A DNA stretch of 64,000 bases, taken from assembly GCA_001603275.1 (NCBI GenBank), contig LUYM01000011.1:48931-112930 (forward strand), given 5' to 3'. The stretch's first letter is position 1, and each line of letters starts with the position of its first letter. A model generated the notes under the pieces. It was not told where the DNA came from and ran no database searches. It worked only from the letters and a program-made list of their open reading frames with translations. Origin of the DNA: Actinomycetales bacterium Actino_02. Lineage in GTDB: Bacteria; Actinomycetota; Actinomycetes; Propionibacteriales; Propionibacteriaceae. Positions 23,015 to 29,550 of this stretch are shown one piece after another. The position numbers and the translations under genes are program-made.

Positions 23015-24310
23015 TCAGTACCAGAAGCTCAGCAGCGGGGTCACGCTACCGGCGAAGAGCCGCGCCACCCGAGCTGGGTCGTCGCTGCGCAGCCGTCCGG
23101 CCTGGGCAAGGGTGATTGCGGACACGCCGCCCAGCAGCATGGCCGACAGGTCGGCGATGCCCAGGCGGACGTCCGGGGCCACCGAGCTGTCGGCCGGACG
23201 CGCCGTGGCCGTTCCGGATTCGGTGGTGGTCAGCTGGAAGCGTCCGCCGGCGATGTCCAGCGGGTCGGCCACGTCGAGCACCACCTGGTCGGCACGCTCG
23301 TAGTGACGAGCCTGCAGCGCGGCGGGAACGTCGAGGATGCGCAGGTAATGATGGTCGTGGACCGAGACCCGAGCGGCCCGGCGGTCGGCGACCATCCACC
23401 ACAGGGGCTCGTCGACGCTGAGTCCGCTGGCTCGGACGGTGCCGATCAGGTCGAGCGAGAGCAGGAACCGCCACAGCGCCGCGTAGGCGTCGTCGGTGGC
23501 CGCGATGTATCTGTGGAGGTCCAGCGTGGAATCCGAGAAGCTCTCCTCGTTCTCGATGACTGTGTAGACGGCCAGACCGTCCACCTGGCCTGCGGGGGAC
23601 CGGTACTGGACGACTCGTAGGGCGCCGGCCTTCTCTGCGCCCGGCATCGTGCCGAAGACCTGGTCCCACGCGCCGGCTCGGTGGTCGACTTCGCCCGGGC
23701 GTCCGGCCCGGACCCGCTCGTGGAGGTCGTCGGCGATCGCCCGGCCCTGCTCCCTGGTTAGGAAGTCGATTCGGCCGTCCGGTTCCGGGCCGGCCCAGCC
23801 GGCCTGGCGGACCGAGATCTCCGCTTCGGCGGCCAGGGCGGCCGGCGCGAAGCCGAAGCGTCCGTAGATGCCGGACTCGCTAACCGTCAGGGAGGCGATC
23901 GGGAAGCCGGCGCGGGCCGCGGTGCGCAGCTCGCCGCCCAGCAGGCTGCGCAGCAACCCCCGGCGCCGATGGGTGGGCGACACCGTGACCGCGCTGACCG
24001 CGAAGCTCTCCAGTTCTCCGCCTGGGACGGTGAGCCGGGCTCCCCAGGCGCCCAGAGTTGCCACCGGCATCTCGGGAACGGTGGTCTGCGGGTCGTAGAT
24101 GCCGATCAGCCGGTAGTCCTTGTTCCGGTCGAAGAAGGCCTGAAGCTGCTCGTCAGTGGGCTGGCTGTCCAGGAACCCGCGGCTCACCACGCTGCGCCAG
24201 GGGTCCATCAGTTCGCGGCTGACGTTAGCCCGCTGGACGGTGTAGCCGCGGCCGGTGATCTCAGCGACCATGGTCGGGTCGAACTCGGCGTCGTGCCGCA
24301 GCTGGCTCAT
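23015..24310 (-). CDS. Eis-like GNAT acetyltransferase
   Basis: 431 aa. The architecture is of the Eis family: an N-terminal GNAT domain with acetyl-CoA motif VSPTHRRRGLLRSLL, the SESGIYGRFGF segment bearing the catalytic tyrosine, a second GNAT-like domain, and a C-terminal sterol-carrier-like domain ending in an aromatic residue (SFWY). In mycobacterial Eis the terminal carboxylate is the general base and the enzyme acetylates aminoglycosides and proteins at multiple amines (established). Here the last residue is Tyr rather than Phe. The substrate is unknown; aminoglycoside modification is possible. Confidence 0.85.
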   Translation of the reverse strand: MSQLRHDAEFDPTMVAEITGRGYTVQRANVSRELMDPWRSVVSRGFLDSQPTDEQLQAFFDRNKDYRLIGIYDPQTTVPEMPVATLGAWGARLTVPGGELESFAVSAVTVSPTHRRRGLLRSLLGGELRTAARAGFPIASLTVSESGIYGRFGFAPAALAAEAEISVRQAGWAGPEPDGRIDFLTREQGRAIADDLHERVRAGRPGEVDHRAGAWDQVFGTMPGAEKAGALRVVQYRSPAGQVDGLAVYTVIENEESFSDSTLDLHRYIAATDDAYAALWRFLLSLDLIGTVRASGLSVDEPLWWMVADRRAARVSVHDHHYLRILDVPAALQARHYERADQVVLDVADPLDIAGGRFQLTTTESGTATARPADSSVAPDVRLGIADLSAMLLGGVSAITLAQAGRLRSDDPARVARLFAGSVTPLLSFWY

Positions 24311-24535
24311 GTCGTATTCCTTGTGCCGTGGGGACTGGGGTGTCTGCCGCTCGGTGCCGAGCCTGCAGAGCAGCCCAGGATATCGACCGGAGCATCACCG
24401 GGCGGGAGTCTCAACTGGGCCTGACCGTCATGGTGTGAGTTGCGCGGCGACATCGCCGCCACAGTCACGGCTTGCGATGGTGGGGAGGTCGCCGAGGGTG
24501 TGCCGTGATCAGGTGGGCGCACGGCTTCACGCAAA
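24311..24535. other. Intergenic region between Eis-like gene start and esterase terminator
   Basis: No ORF with coding character and no clear structured element. It contains the promoter of the minus-strand Eis-like gene. Confidence 0.4.
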
Positions 24536-24567
24536 AGTGGGTCCCCGGAATGATCCGGGGACCCACT
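24536..24567 (-). terminator. Terminator of the secreted esterase gene
   Basis: A perfect 14-bp stem (AGTGGGTCCCCGGA and complement, ATGA loop) is followed on the minus strand by TTTTGC. It lies 17 bp past the esterase stop. Confidence 0.9.
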
Positions 24568-24583
24568 CAGCGCTGCGCAGACT

Positions 24584-25891
24584 TCAGCGCTTGTTGCCGG
24601 CCATCCACTGCCAGACGTGGACGGTCTCGGAGTTCCCGTAGCGGTTCTGGACGGTCTTGCTCGGATCGTTGTGTGCGGTGTAGACCCAGCTCCAGTGGCC
24701 GTTGTAGGTGACGCCGTTCCAGGTGACATTGTCGTAGGTGGTCAGGTTCACACTCCCGAACTCCTTGAGCAGGTCGTAGGCCCACAGCGACGACTTCGTG
24801 TAGTCGATGGTCGCGTCGTTGGTGGCCTGCACCAGCCAGGTCGGCGTGGTCTTCAGCTTGAGCAGCTGCTCCTCGGTCATCGTGTAGGCACTGTTCCGGT
24901 TCACGTAGATGGCCGGAGCGCTGGCGGTGGCCGCCGCGAAGAAGGACGGGTAACGTCCGGCCATCTGGAGGGTCATCATGCCGCCGGCGGATGCGCCCAT
25001 GACGTAGATGCGATCGGTGTTGATCTTGTGCTTCTTCACCACCGAGTTGATCAGTGCCTTGATCTTGGTGGCATAGCCAGCCGAATCGATGTTGTACCAG
25101 GTGTCAGGTACCTGCGGGGCCACCACGTACGCGTTGCCGAAGAGCTTCTGGGCATCCTTGCCGGTCATCGCCAGCGCGCCACGGTTAGCTCGCAGCGGCG
25201 ACTCGTTGTTGTAGTTGGTGGCGCCCGCGGTGCCGAGGCCGCCCTCACCGTTGCCATGCAGCCAGACGATCAGCGGACGCTTGCCGCTGTGCGTGGCCGG
25301 GGTGTACAGCCGGTACTTGATGCCATTGCTGCTGCCGTAGGCGAAGGCGTCCACCTCGGGATCGGAGAGCTTGCCCTGGGTGAAGGAGCTGATCGTCACG
25401 CTCTTGCCGTTGGTCAGGGTGAGCGGGCTGTTTTGAGTGATCGTGTAGGTCAGGTTCAGCAGGACTTTGCGTGCGGCGCCCATGTCGCCACCGGGGACGA
25501 AGTAGCCCAGCGTGCTGGCTCCGCTGACGCCCTGGCCGGTCTTGAAGGTAATCACCACGTCGCCCTTGGTCAGGCTGACCCCGGTGATCACCCGGTCCTC
25601 GTCGTAGAGGCTGTAGATGGCATCGGTGCTGCCGACCGTCACCGGGCTGGTCGACTTGGCGTGCACCGTGAAAGTGCTTGTGGTCAGGCTGGACGCCTTG
25701 ATCTTGCCCAGCTTGGAGGTGTTGATCCGGACGGAGGTGACTTGCTCGCCGCCGTCGAGCACCTTGGCGTTGAGGGTGAAGCCGACCGACGTCGTCTTCG
25801 CTGCAGCCGGGGTTGCGGCCTGGGCGATGCCCGGCGCCGCCCAGAGGGGAATGGCGGCGAGCGCGGCCACCACTACGCGGAATTTCGTCAT
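24584..25891 (-). CDS. Secreted alpha/beta-hydrolase esterase with N-terminal beta domain
   Basis: 435 aa. A signal peptide (residues 1-25, ending in APGIAQA) is followed by a beta-rich Ig-like domain (about 30-190) and an alpha/beta-hydrolase domain with HGNGEGG oxyanion motif, nucleophile S301 in MGASAGGMM, D in TNDATIDY and catalytic His in NGHWSW. The layout resembles secreted feruloyl/acetylxylan or PHB-depolymerase-type esterases with an esterase-Ig-like N-domain. It acts outside the cell on ester-linked polymers (inference). ATG 25891 has AGGAG six bases upstream. Its leader carries a terminator and a branched structure, suggesting attenuation. Confidence 0.82.
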   Translation of the reverse strand: MTKFRVVVAALAAIPLWAAPGIAQAATPAAAKTTSVGFTLNAKVLDGGEQVTSVRINTSKLGKIKASSLTTSTFTVHAKSTSPVTVGSTDAIYSLYDEDRVITGVSLTKGDVVITFKTGQGVSGASTLGYFVPGGDMGAARKVLLNLTYTITQNSPLTLTNGKSVTISSFTQGKLSDPEVDAFAYGSSNGIKYRLYTPATHSGKRPLIVWLHGNGEGGLGTAGATNYNNESPLRANRGALAMTGKDAQKLFGNAYVVAPQVPDTWYNIDSAGYATKIKALINSVVKKHKINTDRIYVMGASAGGMMTLQMAGRYPSFFAAATASAPAIYVNRNSAYTMTEEQLLKLKTTPTWLVQATNDATIDYTKSSLWAYDLLKEFGSVNLTTYDNVTWNGVTYNGHWSWVYTAHNDPSKTVQNRYGNSETVHVWQWMAGNKR

Positions 25892-25933
25892 TGAGAACTC
25901 CTTGATCGTGAACATGAGTGGGCTGGGACAAAC

Positions 25934-25989
25934 AAAAAAGCCCGAGTCAGCGAGCTCGACGCGTTGCGTCGAACTCCGACTCAGGCTTT
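25934..25989 (-). terminator. Intrinsic terminator inside the esterase leader
   Basis: Reading on the minus strand, AAAGCC/GGCTTT, GAGTC/GACTC and TCGACGC/GCGTCGA stack into one long hairpin followed by a run of six T. It lies 42 bp before the esterase ATG, so it must be bypassed for expression from any upstream start. Confidence 0.75.
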
Positions 25990-25990
25990 G

Positions 25991-26069
25991 CCTCTTGCGA
26001 GTGACAACCCTGGAGATCCGCCGGATCTCGCGGGAACTCTCGTGCCGGCTTCTGGAGGAGTTCAAGAGG
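25991..26069 (-). ncRNA. Candidate structured 5' leader (attenuator or riboswitch-like) of the esterase gene
   Basis: On the minus strand a 7-bp closing stem (CCTCTTG with CAAGAGG, at 26069-26063 and 25997-25991) encloses two hairpins: GAACTC/GAGTTC and GAGATCC/GGATCTC. It sits directly 5' of the leader terminator. The first GAACTCC can also pair with GGAGTTC in the terminator arm (25977-25971), giving a possible antiterminator. I do not match it to a known riboswitch class. Confidence 0.4.
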
Positions 26070-26558
26070 GTGACACCACGCCGCCGCGGTTGATCGAGAT
26101 GAGAGCGCTGACATCGCCGGCGACCCGGCGCCAGACCGAATTTGGTGGAGCTGGACAGTTCAGAGGTGAAAGTACTCGAGGCGCTGCTGGTGTGGAAGCA
26201 GGGTCATCCTCGACCTCCCTTGGCCAAGGACACTGTGGCTGATCCAGTTGCTCTGTCAGGGCACGGTGGATCACGCTCGGCAACCTCGTCGAGGCCGGCG
26301 ATTTGGCGGTTGGTGCGGATGCGGGTGAGGCGCTGGGTGGCCCCGTCACGGTCGATCTGCATCACCTTGGGCTTTCCCAGTGGCGGTGCCCATGCTGATG
26401 GAGGACACGGTGTTCTTCTCCCAAACTCTTGACCCTGAGCCGCGTGAACCGCCCCGGAATGTCCGGAGACTCCCATCCTTGGGAAGGTTGGCGCCCTGTC
26501 GGGGAGCGCGAGCAAGCGGTGCCCGGCCGAGCTGAAGGCCTGGGCGCAACCAACAACA
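26070..26558. other. Non-coding or degraded 490-bp region
   Basis: Short ORFs occur in all frames, but none has a convincing start, motif or amino-acid composition. The region lies between the esterase leader and an IS-like scar beside tRNA-Ala, so it may be decayed mobile DNA. Confidence 0.35.
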
Positions 26559-26583
26559 AGGCCCGGGCCGATGGCCCGGGCCT
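26559..26583 (-). terminator. Terminator of the tRNA-Ala gene
   Basis: An 11-bp stem AGGCCCGGGCC/GGCCCGGGCCT with GAT loop is followed on the minus strand by TTGTTGTTGG. It lies 58 bp after the tRNA 3' end. Confidence 0.7.
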
Positions 26584-26590
26584 GTCCCGA

Positions 26591-26634
26591 TGTAACCCAT
26601 GTCGAGACTCAGGTGTAACCCATGTCGCGACTCA
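26591..26634. repeat. Tandem 21-bp direct repeat resembling an IS terminal sequence
   Basis: TGTAACCCATGTCGAGACTCA (26591) recurs 23 bp later with one mismatch. The TGTnACCnATGTC core resembles ends of IS481-type elements (from memory). No transposase gene remains. Confidence 0.5.
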
Positions 26635-26640
26635 TCACAT

Positions 26641-26716
26641 TGGTGGAGCTAAGGGGATTCGAACCCCTGACCTTCTCATTGCGAACGAGACGCGCTACCA
26701 ACTGCGCCATAGCCCC
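26641..26716 (-). tRNA. tRNA-Ala (anticodon CGC)
   Basis: 76 nt on the minus strand: acceptor GGGGCTA/TAGCTCC, D-arm GCGC/GCGC, anticodon stem TCTCG/TGAGA around TTCGCAA (anticodon CGC, codon GCG), T-arm AGGGG with TTCGAAT, and encoded CCA. Confidence 0.95.
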
Positions 26717-26810
26717 AGGTGCCCCGAAGAGCCCGATCAGATTAGCATCCGGCGGCCCGAGTAATCCAAACCGATGGGCCGGTTCGCCTTGCCATCCGAG
26801 CGCGGAGGCG

Positions 26811-26816
26811 TACACT
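26811..26816 (+). promoter_or_regulatory. -10 box TACACT of the TetR-efflux operon
   Basis: TACACT overlaps the left arm of the operator palindrome. The predicted start at about 26823 leaves a leader of about 24 nt before ATG 26847. Confidence 0.55.
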
Positions 26817-26834
26817 GACCGACGGTCGGTCAGT
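26814..26834. promoter_or_regulatory. TetR operator palindrome
   Basis: ACTGACCGAC and its exact complement flank a central G (21 bp). It overlaps the -10 box and transcription start of the downstream tetR-led operon, so regulator binding would block it directly. Confidence 0.75.
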
Positions 26835-26846
26835 GAGAGGTGGCAG

Positions 26847-27554
26847 ATGGCCAGAGTTGTGAAACGTCCCGATGTGCGGCGCGATGAGTTGCTGGACATC
26901 GCCCAACGCCTGATCGCCGACGTGGGCTATGAGGCGATGTCGGTAGAGGCGGTCACTCAGGCTGCGCAGGTAGCCAAGGGCACCTTCTATCACTACTTCT
27001 CGTCCAAGGAAGACATGCTGGGCCAGCTGCTCGACCGGCTGATGGACGGCCTGTTCGCCGCCCTGGAGGCGCGTCGGGCGGCGGTCGACGGCAACGCCAT
27101 CGCCAAGCTCCGGGCCATCCTCGAAGCGTCCAGCGAGTACAAGGCCATGCAGTTGCCGAACTACCTGTCCAGCGCGAGCCTGTATCTCCCGGAGAACTAC
27201 GCGCTGCGGCATCGGCTCTTCGAGCGCTGGGAGCAGGCCGTCCGCAGCATCATCGCGCCGGTGGTGGCCGACGGCGTTGCCGAGGGCAGCTTCCACGTCG
27301 GCTCGGTCGAGTTCGCCACGGACGTCCTGATCTCGCTGTGGTTCGACACCTCGCAGCGGATCCTCGATCGCGCCGTCGCCGAGAGCGACGTGGCCGGCTT
27401 CGTGAAGGTACTCGAGCGCGACACGGCCGCCCTGTGGGCCGCTCAGGAGCGGCTGCTCGGAGTGCCGGCGGGAAGCTTCGTGGTGCCGATGCCGGCCAAT
27501 GCGGAGACCCTGTTCGAACCCATCTACACCGAGTTGCTGGAGGTCATGAAGTGA
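26847..27554 (+). CDS. TetR-family regulator of the adjacent export operon
   Basis: 235 aa. The TetR HTH is at about residues 12-58 (RRDELLDIAQRLIADVGYEA, then VAKGTFYHYFSSKEDML). The gene is first in a four-gene operon (HlyD-like, ABC ATPase, FtsX permease) with 4-bp overlaps, and its promoter carries a perfect 21-bp palindrome, so it is very probably an autorepressor that responds to a substrate of the exporter. AGAGGTGGCAG precedes ATG 26847. The ligand is unknown; drugs, lipids or peptides are typical. Confidence 0.9.
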   Translation: MARVVKRPDVRRDELLDIAQRLIADVGYEAMSVEAVTQAAQVAKGTFYHYFSSKEDMLGQLLDRLMDGLFAALEARRAAVDGNAIAKLRAILEASSEYKAMQLPNYLSSASLYLPENYALRHRLFERWEQAVRSIIAPVVADGVAEGSFHVGSVEFATDVLISLWFDTSQRILDRAVAESDVAGFVKVLERDTAALWAAQERLLGVPAGSFVVPMPANAETLFEPIYTELLEVMK

Positions 27555-28807
27555 ACCGCAAGCGAGTGATCACGATCGCGGTGATTGCGGCGGCGGTGGT
27601 CGCCGCCGGCGGTGGGATCGCCTATGCGAGCCTGAACAACACGGTGCAGGTGAAGGTTGCGGCTGCGGCCTCGTCCATGCTCGCCGTCAGCGTGGACGCT
27701 CCTGGCACGGTCACTGAGGCCGGCCACCGGGGGGTCTATCCGCCGGCGGTCGCGACGATCGCGAAGGTCGAGGTGGCCGACGGCGACCAGGTGAAGGCCG
27801 GTCAGGTGTTGGTCCGTCTGGACACGGCACCGCTGAAGTTGGCCGTCGCCCAGGCGAAGGCTGCCCTGGCGACGGCGCGGGCCCAGGCCGATGCGACCAG
27901 CAATGCCGCTCCGACCAGTAGTGAGTGGTCTGCCGCGAACCGAGCGATCAGCGCGGCGAACTCGGTGCTGAGCACCGCGAAGAAGAACTACGCCGACTAT
28001 CTGGCCGACTACAACGCCGCCTCGCCCGCCGACCAGGACGTGATGCGTCCGACCCTGCGCACACTGAGCAGTGCCCGCGATCAGGCCTCCGCCACGCTGG
28101 CTCTGGCCAAGGCAAACCGTGATCGGCTGTCGCGTTCGGGCCAGAACGGCCTGGCCAAGGACGCTGGATCACTCTCGGTGGCGGCAGCGAAGCTGGCCTT
28201 GGCGCAAGCCGAGGCGAACTTGGACGGGGCGACCCTGACCGCGCCCGTCGATGGGACGGTGGCCGTGCCGAGCACGGTTGAGGCTGGTGCCGGCGTGACC
28301 CCGGGAGTCGCAGTGGTCACGGTGAGTGCGCCAGGCGCCCTGGTGTTCGAGGCCAGCGTGGATCAGGCCGACATCTCCTCGATCTCGTCCGGGCAGGCTG
28401 CGGTGGTCACGCTCGATGCCTTCGCCGGGCAGAACCTGACCGGGAAGGTCCTCAGCCGTAGTCAGAGTGCCTCCACCACCGCGACGGGAGGGGTCGCCTT
28501 CATCACCAAGATCAGCCTTCCCTCGGGTGCGGTGCAGCCGCTGGCCGGGATGGGCGGGTCGGTATCGATCACCGTGAAGAACCTGACCGATGCCCTCACC
28601 GTCCCGGCGGCTGCGGTGGTCAGCAACGGCGAGCAGCGCTATGTCTTCGTGGTCTCCGATGGCACGGCTCATCGCACGGTGGTGCGAATCGGGGCCGAGA
28701 CGGACACCGCGATTCAGATCACCGACGGCCTGGCCGCCGGTGCGCAGGTGGTCGTGACCGGGGCCAGCAGTCTGGCCGATGGCCAGTCGGTGAAGGTGGT
28801 CCAGTGA
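27551..28807 (+). CDS. HlyD/MacA-type periplasmic-adaptor-like protein
   Basis: 418 aa. An N-terminal membrane anchor (residues 5-27) is followed by a biotinyl-lipoyl half (VADGDQVKAGQVLVRLD), an alanine-rich helical hairpin (about 95-210), the second lipoyl half (LTAPVDGTVA), beta-barrel and membrane-proximal domains. Such adaptors pair with MacB-like ABC transporters; in Gram-positives they work without an outer-membrane channel and may gate export of lipids, peptides or drugs. GTG 27551 overlaps the tetR stop (GTGA) and its own stop overlaps the ATPase start. Confidence 0.88.
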   Translation: MNRKRVITIAVIAAAVVAAGGGIAYASLNNTVQVKVAAAASSMLAVSVDAPGTVTEAGHRGVYPPAVATIAKVEVADGDQVKAGQVLVRLDTAPLKLAVAQAKAALATARAQADATSNAAPTSSEWSAANRAISAANSVLSTAKKNYADYLADYNAASPADQDVMRPTLRTLSSARDQASATLALAKANRDRLSRSGQNGLAKDAGSLSVAAAKLALAQAEANLDGATLTAPVDGTVAVPSTVEAGAGVTPGVAVVTVSAPGALVFEASVDQADISSISSGQAAVVTLDAFAGQNLTGKVLSRSQSASTTATGGVAFITKISLPSGAVQPLAGMGGSVSITVKNLTDALTVPAAAVVSNGEQRYVFVVSDGTAHRTVVRIGAETDTAIQITDGLAAGAQVVVTGASSLADGQSVKVVQ

Positions 28808-29550
28808 GCCAGCAGCCGGACGTCCCCGTCCTCGAACTGAACGGGCTGCGCCGGGTCTACGGGAGTGGCGCCACCGCAGTGACGGCCCTGGACGGGGTCG
28901 ACCTCAGCCTGCGCGAGGGGGAATTCGTTGCGGTGATGGGACCCAGTGGTTGTGGCAAGTCGACCCTGCTGAACCTGATCGGCGGGCTGGATGCGGCCGA
29001 CGAAGGCACCGTCCGTCTGGCCGGGACGGAGCTGGGCAGTCTCGACGACGACCGGCTCACCGAGCTGCGCCGCCGCGAGATCGGCTTCGTCTTCCAGTTC
29101 TTCAACTTGATCCCGGTGCTCACTGCGGCGGAGAACGCGGCCCTGCCGCTGCGCCTGGACGGACGCAATGACGCCGACGAGCTGGCCCGTAACTGGCTGG
29201 AACGGGTCGGCCTGGGAGAACGCGTCAATGCTCGTCCCGATCAGTTGTCGGGTGGGCAGCAGCAGAGGGTCGCGGTAGCCCGGGCGCTGGCCACCGACCC
29301 GGCCCTGTTGCTGGCCGACGAGCCGACCGGCAACCTGGACTCCAAGTCGGCGGCCGAGATCGCCGGCCTGCTGCGCCAGACCAGCCTGGAGTGGAACCGG
29401 ACAGTGCTGATGGTGACCCACGATCCGGTGATCGCCAGCCATGCCACCCGGCTGGTGCTGATGCGCGATGGCCGGATCCTCGACGACTTGCCGCTGGACG
29501 GTTCGCTGCAGGCCCCGCGACTGGCCCTGGAGAGAGCCGGCCTGCTGTGA
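28804..29550 (+). CDS. ABC transporter ATP-binding protein, MacB/LolD type
   Basis: 248 aa with all ABC motifs: Walker A GPSGCGKS, Q-loop FVFQFFNLIP, signature LSGGQQQRVAVARAL, Walker B LLLADEPTGNLD and H-loop VTHDP. The type that couples to FtsX-like permeases (MacB, LolD, FtsE). It powers the permease encoded immediately downstream. GTGA overlaps occur on both sides. Confidence 0.95.
   Translation: MSQQPDVPVLELNGLRRVYGSGATAVTALDGVDLSLREGEFVAVMGPSGCGKSTLLNLIGGLDAADEGTVRLAGTELGSLDDDRLTELRRREIGFVFQFFNLIPVLTAAENAALPLRLDGRNDADELARNWLERVGLGERVNARPDQLSGGQQQRVAVARALATDPALLLADEPTGNLDSKSAAEIAGLLRQTSLEWNRTVLMVTHDPVIASHATRLVLMRDGRILDDLPLDGSLQAPRLALERAGLL

Noticed and set aside
25934..26069. Cyclic-di-GMP (GEMM) riboswitch suggested by GGCAAAGCC in the esterase leader
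   Set aside because: Only the short GCAAAGCC string matches; the paired GGGCAAACC element and the characteristic stems are missing.
26070..26558. Several 80-100-aa frames on both strands that might be transposase remnants
   Set aside because: None shows a DDE, HTH or other recognisable motif; I can only call the region degraded or non-coding.
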